Positions 38,970-48,348 of a DNA stretch of 64,000 nucleotides are shown in pieces (positions within the stretch are counted from its first letter, which is position 1; each line of letters begins with the position of its first letter). The notes under the pieces were generated by a model that made no database searches, had not been told where the DNA came from, and worked only from the letters and a program-made list of their open reading frames with translations. The translations under genes and the position numbers were made by a program. The stretch covers positions 1,302,001-1,366,000 of the forward strand of contig NZ_LT703003.1 in assembly GCF_900149695.1 (NCBI RefSeq). The letters are read 5' to 3'. The DNA is from Anderseniella sp. Alg231-50. Its GTDB lineage: Bacteria; Pseudomonadota; Alphaproteobacteria; Rhizobiales; Aestuariivirgaceae.

Positions 38970-40860
38970 ACAAACCCAAACCGACCTGCAACTGGAATTC
39001 AGGATCAACGGGCGCAACATGAAGCGGCGGGCAAAGCCGCACCAGCGCCTGCTGGACTTCATCCGTGACGACCTTGCCCTGACCGGTGCCAAGGAAGGCT
39101 GCGGCGCCGGTGAATGCGGCACCTGCTCGGTGTTCGTCGACGGCAAGCTGGTCAAGTCCTGCCTGATGCCGGTGGCCAAGATCAACGAGGCGACAATTGA
39201 GACGATCGAAGGCCTCACCGGATGGGGTGGAGACCTGACGCCGGTGCAGAAGGCGTTTCACAAGACCGGCGCCAGCCAGTGCGGTTACTGCATTCCCGGC
39301 ATGGTGATGGCGGCAACCTCGGCCCTGCGCGAAAACCCGAAAGCCGACATCGAGGAAATCAAGGAACGCCTAGGCGGCAATATCTGCCGCTGCACCGGCT
39401 ACACCAAGATTTTCGAAGCTGTCGAAATGGCCCGTGACGTGCTGTCGGGCGAGAGCAACCCAACCGTTTTGGAAGCCGACGGTGCGGGTAAATCCTATAT
39501 CGGCAACAATGTCCGCCGCCTGGATGCGCCGAGCAAGGTTGCCGGCCGGTTGCGTTATGCGGGCGACATGGTGATGCCGGGCATGCTGCACATGCAGGTG
39601 CTCAGAAGTCCGCATGCCCATGCGCTGATAAAGTCCATCGACACAAGCGAGGCCGAAAGCCTGCCCGGCGTGGCCTGTGTCGTTACCGCTGACGACGTGC
39701 CCGGAGAAGACGGCTTCGGCGTGTTTGTGCACGACCAGCCGATCATGGCGCGTGGCCGGGTGCGGTATGTAGGTGAAGCCATTGCCGCCGTTGCTGCCGA
39801 TGACGTGCTGACGGCGGCGCGTGCGGTATCCCTTATCAAGGTCGAGTATGAACCGGTTGCAGCGGTGTTTGACGCGGAAGAGGCCATGCAGAACGGGGCG
39901 CCGGTGGTGCATGAGTATGCGCCGGACAATGTCGTAAAGCACATTCCCATTCGCAAGGGTGATCTTGAACAGGGTTTCGCGGACGCCGACCTGGTGGTCG
40001 AGCAGAGTTATGACACCCAGGCGGTTGAACACGCTTACCTGGAGCCGGAAGCGGGTATCGCCTATGTCGATCATGACGACGTGGTCACGGTCGTGTCGCC
40101 GAGCCAGAACATCACCCATCACCGGCACATGCTGGCCAAGATCATCGACAGGCCGATCAACAAGGTCCGGTTCATCATGAGCCCCGTCGGCGGCGGTTTC
40201 GGCGGCAAGGAAGACATGATCTACCAGGGCATGCTGGCGCTGGCGGCGATGAAGACGGGCGCACCTGTGCGGCTGGTTTACACGCGGGAAGAATCCATCA
40301 TTTCAACCGCCAAACGCCACCCGGCACGCATCACCTACAAGATGGGGTTGAAGCAGGATGGCCGCATAACCGCCGTGTCCTTCAGGATGGTCTGCGACGG
40401 CGGCGCCTACGGGCTTTCGACCGAAGGCGTCATGCGCAAGGCCGCCATCCTGTCGTGCGGACCGTACAATGTGCCCAATGTCCAGATCGACGTGTACGGC
40501 ATCTACACCAACAACACGCCGTCAGGCGCCTTCCGTACATTCGGCGCGATGCAGTCGCAGTTTGCCACGGAGTCCCACATGGATATCTGCGCGGAAAAGC
40601 TCGGCCTGGACCCGTTCGAAATCCGGCGCATCAACATGATGCATGACGGCGCGGTCACCCATACGCAGCAGAAACTGGGATCCGTTTCGATGGGCCGCGT
40701 GCTTGACGAGGCTGAAAAGGCGAGCCGCTGGGACGCGGGGCCGGCCGGGATGCGCGGCCAGGAGCGCACTGATCTTGGCGGTGATGATACACGTCCACCC
40801 TGCACACTGGGGGCACGGTTCCGCAAAGCGGGTGATGATGATCGCCAGGAGGTGGCATGA
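38962..40860 (+). CDS. [2Fe-2S] subunit fused to N-terminal half of Mo-binding subunit
   Basis: A 632-residue protein with two parts. Residues 1-160 are the ferredoxin-like subunit: CGAGECGTCSVFVDGKLVKS and CGYCIPGM with GNICRCTGYTKI provide the eight cysteines. From about 175 follow the molybdenum hydroxylase a/b hammerhead domain (VAGRLRYAGDMVMPGMLHMQ) and the first molybdopterin domain, with GGGFGGKEDMIYQ and SGAFRTFGAMQSQFATE. The order resembles E. coli XdhD, but this protein stops after the first Mo domain. The last about 40 residues are low-homology and run to a TGA overlapped by the next ATG (ATGATG). CO dehydrogenase is excluded by the absence of its AYxCSFR motif. Confidence 0.88.
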   Translation: MSEQTQTDLQLEFRINGRNMKRRAKPHQRLLDFIRDDLALTGAKEGCGAGECGTCSVFVDGKLVKSCLMPVAKINEATIETIEGLTGWGGDLTPVQKAFHKTGASQCGYCIPGMVMAATSALRENPKADIEEIKERLGGNICRCTGYTKIFEAVEMARDVLSGESNPTVLEADGAGKSYIGNNVRRLDAPSKVAGRLRYAGDMVMPGMLHMQVLRSPHAHALIKSIDTSEAESLPGVACVVTADDVPGEDGFGVFVHDQPIMARGRVRYVGEAIAAVAADDVLTAARAVSLIKVEYEPVAAVFDAEEAMQNGAPVVHEYAPDNVVKHIPIRKGDLEQGFADADLVVEQSYDTQAVEHAYLEPEAGIAYVDHDDVVTVVSPSQNITHHRHMLAKIIDRPINKVRFIMSPVGGGFGGKEDMIYQGMLALAAMKTGAPVRLVYTREESIISTAKRHPARITYKMGLKQDGRITAVSFRMVCDGGAYGLSTEGVMRKAAILSCGPYNVPNVQIDVYGIYTNNTPSGAFRTFGAMQSQFATESHMDICAEKLGLDPFEIRRINMMHDGAVTHTQQKLGSVSMGRVLDEAEKASRWDAGPAGMRGQERTDLGGDDTRPPCTLGARFRKAGDDDRQEVA

Positions 40861-41873
40861 TGGAACGTAAAATGCGCGGCCGCGGCATGGCGGCAAGCTG
40901 GTATGGCATAGCACGCACAGCGACCATCGACCGGGCCGGGGCCTGGGCAGAGCTTGATGACGGCGGCACGGCAAAGATCGTCACCGGCGTTACTGAAATC
41001 GGTGAAGGCATCCTGACCCTGCTGGCCCAGGTGGCGGCAGAGGAAATGGGCATCAAGCCGGAAGATATTACCATCGGCGACAATGACACGGCGCGCTCGC
41101 CGGAGGCAGCCCATGCCGGCGCCACCCGGCAAACCTACATGATCGGCAACTCGGTTGCACTGGCATGCCGTGATGCGCGCGCCAAGCTGGACAAGGAACT
41201 GGCCGATCACTGGGACGTGGAGGCCGACAGTATTGAAGCGTTTGACGGTGAAATCTGGTCAAAAGACTCGAACCTGAAAATGTCCATGGAAGAAGCAGTG
41301 GACATCTGCAAGAAGCGCGGCGTCGTGCCGGTGGGATCGGGATCGTTCACCGCCCATGGCACCGGGCTTGATCCGGTCGATGGCTCCGGCAGCCCGTGGC
41401 AGGCCTATGTGTTCGGCACCCAGGTGGCGGAGGTTGAAGTTGATACGGTAACCGGTGAAGTGCAGGTGCTGGGCATCTGGGCCTCGCATGACGTGGGCAG
41501 GGCTATCAATCCGCGCGGCGTGGAAGGCCAGATCGAAGGTGGTGTCGTGCAGGGGCTCGGGCAGGCCCTGATGGAAGATTACCAGCTCGAGGACGGACAT
41601 ACCAAGACGCACGGGTTTGCAAAGTACATCCTGCCGACCGCGCTGGATATTCCCGAAATCAATACGGTTATCGTGGAAGACCCCGATCCGAAGAGTCCGC
41701 TGGGCGCGAAGGGCATCGGAGAACCGGCACTGGTGCCGACCGCACCGGCCATCATGAACGCAATCCATGACGCTGTCGGCGTGCGCATTACGTCACTGCC
41801 GGCAACGCCTGAAAAAGTGCTGGCGGCGCTGGAAGCCAAAGCGGCTTCCGGTCAACTGGAAGCTGCTGAATGA
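40857..41873 (+). CDS. C-terminal half of molybdenum hydroxylase Mo subunit
   Basis: A 338-residue protein matching the second molybdopterin-binding domain. It begins MMERKMRGRGMAASWYGIAR, the usual start of this domain in full-length subunits. TEIGEGILTLLAQVAAEEMG and DNDTARSPEAAHAGATRQTY bind the cofactor. KGIGEPALVPTAPAIMNAIH near residue 286 carries the catalytic Glu. Together with the previous protein (632 + 338) it makes one XdhD-sized polypeptide. The four-base ATGA overlap would couple translation. Either the subunit works as two chains or the gene has split. Confidence 0.87.
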   Translation: MMERKMRGRGMAASWYGIARTATIDRAGAWAELDDGGTAKIVTGVTEIGEGILTLLAQVAAEEMGIKPEDITIGDNDTARSPEAAHAGATRQTYMIGNSVALACRDARAKLDKELADHWDVEADSIEAFDGEIWSKDSNLKMSMEEAVDICKKRGVVPVGSGSFTAHGTGLDPVDGSGSPWQAYVFGTQVAEVEVDTVTGEVQVLGIWASHDVGRAINPRGVEGQIEGGVVQGLGQALMEDYQLEDGHTKTHGFAKYILPTALDIPEINTVIVEDPDPKSPLGAKGIGEPALVPTAPAIMNAIHDAVGVRITSLPATPEKVLAALEAKAASGQLEAAE

Positions 41874-41952
41874 AGTGAAAACCGCCGGAAGACAAAATGC
41901 ACCGGCATATCCAACGGGCCCGTAGCGGGCTCGGTAACCCTGGGAGGAAACC

Positions 41953-42924
41953 ATGAGAAACATGAACCTGAAATCGTTGTTGCTGGGGGCAACTGCATCT
42001 GTCTTTCTGCTGGCCGGACTGAATGTCCAGGCGCGTGCGGAATTCCCTGAAAAACCGGTTGAGATGACCGTGTTGTTCGGTGGCACGGCACAGACCATCG
42101 GCCAGTTGCTGGCGGACCTGATGTCGAAAAACCTGGCCAACCCCGTGGTTGCAGTCAGCCGCACTGGCGGCGGCGGCGCGGTCGGGTACTCGCATGTCCA
42201 GTCGACAGATGCCGACGGCTACAACATGGTGTGGAACTCCAATTCGGTGAGCACGTCGCATTATCGCGGCAACATGAAATTCAACTATGAAGCGTTCACC
42301 CCCATCGCCCGGGTGAGCGTCGAAACACCGGCGCTGGCGGTCAGCGCCGATTCCGGCTGGAAATCGCTTAAAGAGATGGCCGATGCCGTCAAGGCCGGCG
42401 ACAGCAAGCTGAAAGTGGGCATTTCCGGTAACGGCTCGTTCACCCACCTGACGTCTGCAGCCCTGTTCGACAAGATGGGCATTGCCGACAAGGTGGTCTA
42501 CGTGCCGTACGGCAAGGGCAAGGCGCCGGTTGAACTGCTTGCCAAGCGTGTCGATGCCGCCGTGCAGTGGCCGGGGCAGTTCATCCCGCACCAGCAGGCC
42601 GGCAAGCTGTCGATCCTGTGCGTGACCGGCAAGGACCGCATTCCACAGCTCAAGGACACACCGTCATGTGCCGAGGCCGGTGCGACGGACCTGAACATCA
42701 CCATGTGGCGCGGTCTGGCGGCACCTGCGGGTACACCTGCCGATGTGGTTGCCAAGCTGCAGGATGCAGCCAAGGCAGCGATTGCATCGGACGAGTTCCA
42801 GTCAGCCGCCGACAAGATCGGCTTTGAGGCGTCGTTCCTGCCGGCAGACGAGTTCGGTTCGCTTATCGCCTCGGATGATGCCGCGATCAGTGACCTGATG
42901 GGCAAGCTGGGCCTGAAGAAATAG
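41953..42924 (+). CDS. TTT transporter solute-binding protein (Bug/TctC)
   Basis: A 323-residue periplasmic binding protein of the Bug family. A signal peptide (SLLLGATASVFLLAGLNVQA) is followed by the mature fold: FPEKPVEMTVLFGGTAQTIG, VAVSRTGGGGAVGYSHVQST, and the C-terminal AAPAGTPADVVAKLQDAAKA. Bug proteins bind carboxylates, aromatic acids and related small molecules; no ligand can be named here. GGGAGGAAACC before ATG 41953 is a strong ribosome binding site. First of the three transporter genes tctCBA. Confidence 0.94.
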   Translation: MRNMNLKSLLLGATASVFLLAGLNVQARAEFPEKPVEMTVLFGGTAQTIGQLLADLMSKNLANPVVAVSRTGGGGAVGYSHVQSTDADGYNMVWNSNSVSTSHYRGNMKFNYEAFTPIARVSVETPALAVSADSGWKSLKEMADAVKAGDSKLKVGISGNGSFTHLTSAALFDKMGIADKVVYVPYGKGKAPVELLAKRVDAAVQWPGQFIPHQQAGKLSILCVTGKDRIPQLKDTPSCAEAGATDLNITMWRGLAAPAGTPADVVAKLQDAAKAAIASDEFQSAADKIGFEASFLPADEFGSLIASDDAAISDLMGKLGLKK

Positions 42925-42934
42925 GCCGCCCGGC

Positions 42935-43432
42935 ATGGTCTCGCGTCGCTCCGATATCATACTGAGTACCATACTGCTTGTGGTATCGGCACTTTGGTGC
43001 TGGGGAGTGGTCACCACCATTCCCGGTGCCGAAGACGGCTCGCGCCTTGGCGCCAGGGGGTTTCCCCTGGGCCTTGGCCTGCTGCTGGGCGGATTGAGCC
43101 TGGTCATTCTGCTGCAAAGCCTGCGGCCCGTATCTGCAGAGACCGCCGGCGATGAAGCCGAGCCGTCGGACATCAGCAGTGGTGTTGAAGTCTGGGCAAT
43201 CACCGCCACGGTCGGGCTTCTGGTCGGATACGCGGTGCTGCTTGAATACACCGGCTTCATGATTGCAACCGCGCTGGTCGTGGCAGCGGCTGTCGGGCCG
43301 GTACTGGGCATCTGGCGGCCGAGGCTGATCGCAGGCATGTCGGTCGGTCTGTCACTGGGCATCTATCTGGTTTTCGGCAAGCTGCTCGGTGTCTACCTGC
43401 CGTACGGCAAACTTATCAACCTGGCATTCTAG
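42935..43432 (+). CDS. TTT transporter small membrane subunit (TctB)
   Basis: A 165-residue membrane protein with four hydrophobic helices (for example IILSTILLVVSALWCWGVVT, LGLLLGGLSLVILLQ and TGFMIATALVVAAAVGPVLG). It is the poorly conserved small subunit of the tripartite tricarboxylate transporter, identified by size, topology and position between the Bug and TctA genes. Confidence 0.9.
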   Translation: MVSRRSDIILSTILLVVSALWCWGVVTTIPGAEDGSRLGARGFPLGLGLLLGGLSLVILLQSLRPVSAETAGDEAEPSDISSGVEVWAITATVGLLVGYAVLLEYTGFMIATALVVAAAVGPVLGIWRPRLIAGMSVGLSLGIYLVFGKLLGVYLPYGKLINLAF

Positions 43433-43441
43433 GAGCGCGGC

Positions 43442-44974
43442 ATGGATGCATTCGCCAGCGCCCTGGGGGCCGTTTCAGACCCGTTCACGCTGCTTGCCAT
43501 CGTGGCCGGCGCGATCATCGGTATCGTGTTCGGCTCCGTGCCGGGGCTGACTTATTCCATGGCACTGGCACTGGTGCTGCCGATCACCTTCAAGTTTGAC
43601 ACCAGCGCCGCCGTCGGCATGTTGCTGGGGACTTACATAGGCGGCATGACGGGCGGTTCTGTATCTGCGATCCTGCTTGGCATACCAGGCACGCCGTCTG
43701 CGGCTGCGACCGTGCTTGACGGCTACAAGATGACCCGCAACGGACGCGCCGGGCTGGCGCTGGGCGGTGCGGTTCTGGCCAGCGGGTTCGGTGGCATCTT
43801 CAGCCTGCTGGTGATGATCGTCTCGGTTGATCTGGTGGCCCGCCTGGCCATTCAGTTCGGGCCGGTGGAGATTTTCGCGCTGGTGCTGTTCGGCCTGTCG
43901 ACGATCTGCGGACTGGCTGGAAAATCGCTGGTGCGCGGCATGATTGCCGGTGTCATCGGTCTGCTGCTGATGACCATTGGCCTGGACGACATGGACGGTG
44001 TGGCGCGCATGACGTTCGGGTGGACACCCTTGCTGCAGGGCGTAGACCTGCTGGTGGCCATGGTCGGGCTGTTCGCCGTGCCGCAGATCATGAAGACGCT
44101 GATCGACTACAAGCTCGACCGGGCGTTCAGGCTGAACGCATCGGGTGTGCGCAGCGAACTGCCCACTTTCAAGCAGTTGCGCAATTCATTCTGGCTGATG
44201 TTGCGCTGCTCGGCACTGGGAACCGGCGTCGGCTCGATCCCCGGTACCGGCGGGCCAATCGCGGCTTTCCTGGCGTACGATCACGCAAAACGGTTTTCGA
44301 AAGAACCGCAACGGTTCGGCAAGGGCAAGCTGGACGGCGTGATGGCACCTGAATCGGCCAACAATGCCGTCACCGGCGGCGCCATGATCCCGCTTCTGTC
44401 ACTCGGCATACCGGGTGATCCTGCAACGGCCGTCATGCTTGGCGGGTTCCTGATCCACGGACTGGTGCCGGGGCCGATGCTGTTCACCCACAACAAAGCG
44501 GAAGTCTACCTGATCTACCTGGCGATACTGGTCTCGTACATCACGGTGGTGGTGTTCCAGTATTTCGGCATTCGCGGTTTCGTGAAACTGCTGAAAGTAC
44601 CGCCGCACCTGATGGCGGTGGGCATTCTCATCATGTGTGGCGTCGGGACGTTTGCCATCCGCAATTCGTTTCTCGATGTCTACATGATGGTCGGTGTGGG
44701 CCTGATCGGTTATCTGCTGATGCGGGCGCGCATTCCGGTGACGCCGATCATTCTCGGCCTGGTGCTGGGACCGACGCTGGAGCGCGAGTTCCGCACCGCA
44801 GTGATCATGTCCGAAGGCAGTTTCGGGGTATTCTTTTCATCTGCCACGGCTGTCATTTTTTACGCGTTGACCATCGCCGTCATCGGGTTCCATTTCTACG
44901 GCCAGATGCGCGACGCCAAGAAAACGCGGGATGCGGTAAACGGCAAGAAAGCACAACAACAGGGGGCAGGCTGA
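43442..44974 (+). CDS. TTT transporter large membrane subunit (TctA)
   Basis: A 510-residue membrane permease with about 12 helices. The family signature is clear: GSVPGLTYSMALALVLPITF, AILLGIPGTPSAAATVLDGY, and the repeat GSIPGTGGPIAAFLAYDHAK later. GGAMIPLLSLGIPGDPATAV is the second conserved motif. Together with TctC and TctB it would import an organic acid by secondary transport. The C-terminus is basic and charged. It ends five bases before the first candidate start of the next gene. Confidence 0.95.
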   Translation: MDAFASALGAVSDPFTLLAIVAGAIIGIVFGSVPGLTYSMALALVLPITFKFDTSAAVGMLLGTYIGGMTGGSVSAILLGIPGTPSAAATVLDGYKMTRNGRAGLALGGAVLASGFGGIFSLLVMIVSVDLVARLAIQFGPVEIFALVLFGLSTICGLAGKSLVRGMIAGVIGLLLMTIGLDDMDGVARMTFGWTPLLQGVDLLVAMVGLFAVPQIMKTLIDYKLDRAFRLNASGVRSELPTFKQLRNSFWLMLRCSALGTGVGSIPGTGGPIAAFLAYDHAKRFSKEPQRFGKGKLDGVMAPESANNAVTGGAMIPLLSLGIPGDPATAVMLGGFLIHGLVPGPMLFTHNKAEVYLIYLAILVSYITVVVFQYFGIRGFVKLLKVPPHLMAVGILIMCGVGTFAIRNSFLDVYMMVGVGLIGYLLMRARIPVTPIILGLVLGPTLEREFRTAVIMSEGSFGVFFSSATAVIFYALTIAVIGFHFYGQMRDAKKTRDAVNGKKAQQQGAG

Positions 44975-45006
44975 AGCAGATGCTCGATACGTCGAAAGAG
45001 GCAGAT

Positions 45007-46878
45007 ATGGGTGATGCGGCAAGGCTGCGGGCCAAGGCGATCAGCAAGGCCGGCGGGCTCGACAAGGCCCTGGCCGATGGCGTCATCGACGACATGGTCG
45101 AGGTGTCATTGTCGGAAGGTCTCGTTCTGGGTCTGCTCAGACAGGGCGTGCGGAAATACTTCGCGATTTTCGGCCACGGCTCGACGGACCTTGGCGAGGT
45201 GTTGCGCATTTATGATGAAGAAGGCGTCACCCGGACCGTCAATTGCCGCAATGAGGTGGAGATGGCCCATGCCGCCACTGCACTTTCCTGGCAGTACGGT
45301 GAAACCTGCGCCGTCGTCACCTCAATCGGCCCCGGCGCCCTGCAGGCCATGGCCGGCTCACTGGCGGCAGCGTCCAATGGTGTCGGCGTCTACCACATCT
45401 ATGGTGACGAGACGACGCAGGGCGAAGGCTACAACATGCAGCAGATACCCAAGGAGCAGCAGGGCCTGTTCGGTCAGATCGGTGCACTGATGGGGCAATC
45501 CTACGTGCTGCATACGCCCGGTGCGCTGCGTGACTGCATGCGGCGCGGCACGGCGTGCGTGCATCATCCTTACAAGGCCGGGCCGTATTACGTGTTGCTG
45601 CCGCTGAACACCCAGCCGCAACTGACCCAGGTGAACCTGGCGACCTTGCCCGGTGCGCTCACTGTTCCGGCCACGGCACCTGCCGACGATATCGCTTATG
45701 CCGATGCGCTTGACAGGCTTGCCGCCTCGAAACGCCCGGTGATCAAGGCAGGCGGCGGCACGCGCGGGCATGACGACGTGGTGCGGCAGCTGGCCGAACG
45801 CATCGGGGCGGTGGTGGTGCAGTCGCCCGGATCAACCGGCGTACTGCCCGATGCGCACCCGCAGAACATGCATGTGGGTGGTTCCAAGGGATCGATTTCC
45901 GGCAACTATGCCATGGACAATGCCGACCTGCTGATTGCCATGGGCACGCGCGCGGTGTGCCAGGCAGACTGCTCCGGTGTCGGCTATCCGAATGCCCAGG
46001 CGGTGATCAATATCAACGGCGACCTGTCCGACCTGATGCACTATGCCAACACGGTTGGCCTGCCGGGCGATATTTCCGCAGTGACGTCGAAATTGCTGGA
46101 ACAGATGACTGGTTCAAACTCGATCGATCCGGCCGCCAGGTCGGATTGGCTTGATGCCTGTGCGGCGCAAAAACAGGCCTGGATCAGGTTCAAGGCGGAA
46201 CGGTTTGCGGCCGAACCGATTGCAGACGAGGCTTGGGGACGGGACGTGCTGACCCAGCCGCTGGCCATCAAGATTGCGGCAGACCATGCCGCAGCGCTGG
46301 ATGCAGCGAAGTTTTTCGATGCCGGCGACGTTCAGGCCAACGGCTTCCAGGTCGTAGAAGATAACCGGACGGGAGATACCTACACCGAGACCGGCGCGTC
46401 CTATATGGGATTTTCCGTCTCGGCACTGCTGGCCTCGGGCGCGGCCGACGAGCCGCGTTACGGCGTGGCGTTCACCGGTGACGGATCGTTCATGATGAAC
46501 CCGCAAATCCTGATTGACGGTGTGGAGCATGGTGTCAAAGGCATGATCGTGCTGTTTGACAATCGCCGGATGGCTGCCATTACCGGCCTGCAGCAAGCGC
46601 AATACGGCGAGGAATTCCGGACCAACGACCAGGTGCCGGTTGACTATGTGCAGATGGCGTCATCGGTCGCCGGCGTAAAGGCGGTGTTTGCCGGATATGA
46701 CCAGGACAGCCTGCGCAGGGCACTGGACGAGGCAGGCCAGCATGACGGCCTGTCGCTGGTGCATGTGCCGGTCTATGCCGGCACAGATGCCATTGGCGGC
46801 ATGGGGGCTTACGGATCATGGAATGTGGGTAACTGGGTTGGCGATGTGCAGGCCCGTTATCTGAAACAGAAAATCTGA
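45007..46878 (+). CDS. ThDP-dependent enzyme of the IolD type
   Basis: A 623-residue ThDP enzyme of the acetolactate-synthase superfamily. The N-terminal domain has AIFGHGSTDLGEVLRIYDEE and the catalytic Glu in CRNEVEMAHAATALSWQ. The C-terminal ThDP motif runs from GDGSFMMNPQILIDGVEHGV to VLFDNRRMAAITGLQ. The pattern IFGHG...RNE...LLFDN-like is closest to IolD, which hydrolyses the ring of 3D-trihydroxycyclohexane-1,2-dione. The enzyme here may cleave a different 1,2-diketone. I start at ATG 45007 because AAAGAGG lies at ideal spacing; ATG 44980 would add nine residues. Residue-level comparison with IolD is from memory of the family. Confidence 0.82.
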   Translation: MGDAARLRAKAISKAGGLDKALADGVIDDMVEVSLSEGLVLGLLRQGVRKYFAIFGHGSTDLGEVLRIYDEEGVTRTVNCRNEVEMAHAATALSWQYGETCAVVTSIGPGALQAMAGSLAAASNGVGVYHIYGDETTQGEGYNMQQIPKEQQGLFGQIGALMGQSYVLHTPGALRDCMRRGTACVHHPYKAGPYYVLLPLNTQPQLTQVNLATLPGALTVPATAPADDIAYADALDRLAASKRPVIKAGGGTRGHDDVVRQLAERIGAVVVQSPGSTGVLPDAHPQNMHVGGSKGSISGNYAMDNADLLIAMGTRAVCQADCSGVGYPNAQAVININGDLSDLMHYANTVGLPGDISAVTSKLLEQMTGSNSIDPAARSDWLDACAAQKQAWIRFKAERFAAEPIADEAWGRDVLTQPLAIKIAADHAAALDAAKFFDAGDVQANGFQVVEDNRTGDTYTETGASYMGFSVSALLASGAADEPRYGVAFTGDGSFMMNPQILIDGVEHGVKGMIVLFDNRRMAAITGLQQAQYGEEFRTNDQVPVDYVQMASSVAGVKAVFAGYDQDSLRRALDEAGQHDGLSLVHVPVYAGTDAIGGMGAYGSWNVGNWVGDVQARYLKQKI

Positions 46879-46893
46879 CCAGGGAAAACCAAC

Positions 46894-48330
46894 GTGTATC
46901 AGGACTTTCAGCTTTATATCGACGGCGAATGGGTTTCGGCAAAAGGCGGCGCGACCAAGCAGGTATTTGACCCGGCAAACGAAGACGAGATAGGCAAGAT
47001 TTCAGATGCCGGCAGCGATGACCTGGACCGGGCGTTGTCCGCTGCGGAGGCGGGTTTTGCAGAATGGAAACAGGCCGGCACCTGGGAACGGGCCGCAAAG
47101 ATCCGCAAGGTTGCCGACCTGATCCGGGAACGGCTGAACACCATTGCCACGATCATGTCTATCGAGACCGGCAAACCGCTGGCCGAAGCCAAGGGCGAGA
47201 CCAATGGTGCGGCTGACCAGTTCGAATGGTATTCGGAAGAGACCAAGCGGATTTACGGCCAGCTGATCGGCTCGCGTACCCATGACAGCCGCCTGGCGGT
47301 GATCTACCAACCGGTCGGTGTTGTGGCTGCGTTTTCGGCCTGGAACTTCCCGGCCCTGCTGCCGGCGCGCAAGATTGCGGCAGCACTCGCCGCCGGGTGT
47401 TCGGTGATCATCAAGCCGGCCGGGGAAGCACCCGGTTCCTGCGCCCTGATCGTCCAGGCCTGTCATGATGCGGGGATTCCGAAAGGTGTGGTGAATTTCG
47501 TTACCGGCAATTCAAGCATGATCGCAAAGCATCTGATCTCATCGCCGGTGGTGCGCAAGGTTTCGGTGACCGGATCGGTGCCGGTTGGCAAGGAAATCCT
47601 GCACCTGGCGGCGGATGGCGTCAAAAAGGTATCCATGGAACTGGGCGGGCACGGCCCGGTCATCGTGTTCGAAGATGCCGACGCTGAAAAAGCTGCGGAA
47701 GTATGCGCCGGCACCAAGTTCAGGAATTGCGGCCAGGTGTGCATTTCACCGACGCGGTTTTACGTCCATGAAGCCAGATATGATGCCTTTGCCGCCAAGT
47801 TTGCCCAGGTCGCCAGATCCATCAAGGTGGGACGCGGCATGGACGAAGGGACGCAGATGGGCCCGATGGCCAATTCACGCGGGCTGGAGACCATCAAGAC
47901 GATGGTTGCCGATGCCGTCGACAAGGGCGCGGAAATCCTGGCCGGGGGCCAGCAGCCGAAGGATTTCAATCGCGGCTTCTACTATGAGCCCACAGTGCTG
48001 GGCCGGGTGCCGGACGATGCCATGGTGATGACTGAAGAGCCGTTCGGGCCGGTTGCGCCGCTGACGACATTCACCGAGTACGATGATGTCATGACCCGGG
48101 CCAACTCATTGCCGTTTGGTCTGGCCGGATACCTGTTCACCCACGATCTGGGCACGGCGACCCGCGCGTCGGAAGACATGGAGGTTGGCATGGTCGGCGT
48201 CAATGAAATGCTGCTGGCAACCGCAGAAGCACCATTTGGCGGTATCAAGGAAAGCGGCATGGGGCGCGAAGGCGGATCGCTTGGCATTCATGACTATCTT
48301 GAGCCAAAGTATGTCAAGATGAAGCTTTAA
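46894..48330 (+). CDS. NAD(P)+-dependent aldehyde dehydrogenase
   Basis: A 478-residue ALDH-superfamily enzyme. Signatures: AAFSAWNFPALLPARKIAAA, cofactor GSVPVGKE, catalytic Glu in MELGGHGPVIVFEDADAEKA and the nucleophilic Cys in FRNCGQVCISPTRFYV. The C-terminal MTEEPFGPVAPLTTF is usual. It resembles succinate-semialdehyde and sugar-derived aldehyde dehydrogenases. The start is GTG 46894, with AGGGAAA upstream. It follows the ThDP enzyme by 15 bp and could oxidise the aldehyde produced on ring or C-C cleavage. Confidence 0.95.
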   Translation: MYQDFQLYIDGEWVSAKGGATKQVFDPANEDEIGKISDAGSDDLDRALSAAEAGFAEWKQAGTWERAAKIRKVADLIRERLNTIATIMSIETGKPLAEAKGETNGAADQFEWYSEETKRIYGQLIGSRTHDSRLAVIYQPVGVVAAFSAWNFPALLPARKIAAALAAGCSVIIKPAGEAPGSCALIVQACHDAGIPKGVVNFVTGNSSMIAKHLISSPVVRKVSVTGSVPVGKEILHLAADGVKKVSMELGGHGPVIVFEDADAEKAAEVCAGTKFRNCGQVCISPTRFYVHEARYDAFAAKFAQVARSIKVGRGMDEGTQMGPMANSRGLETIKTMVADAVDKGAEILAGGQQPKDFNRGFYYEPTVLGRVPDDAMVMTEEPFGPVAPLTTFTEYDDVMTRANSLPFGLAGYLFTHDLGTATRASEDMEVGMVGVNEMLLATAEAPFGGIKESGMGREGGSLGIHDYLEPKYVKMKL

Positions 48331-48348
48331 CAGGGTTGCCCCGATAAC

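Noticed and set aside
38962-41873. Aerobic CO dehydrogenase (coxMSL)
   Set aside because: The CoxL active-site motif AYxCSFR is absent; the segment reads SGAFRTFGAMQ, as in other molybdenum hydroxylases, and subunit order and fusion differ.
44635-45006. Upstream extension of the ThDP enzyme frame into tctA
   Set aside because: The extension is an out-of-frame shadow of tctA; homologous sequence starts after 45007, where a good ribosome binding site is present.
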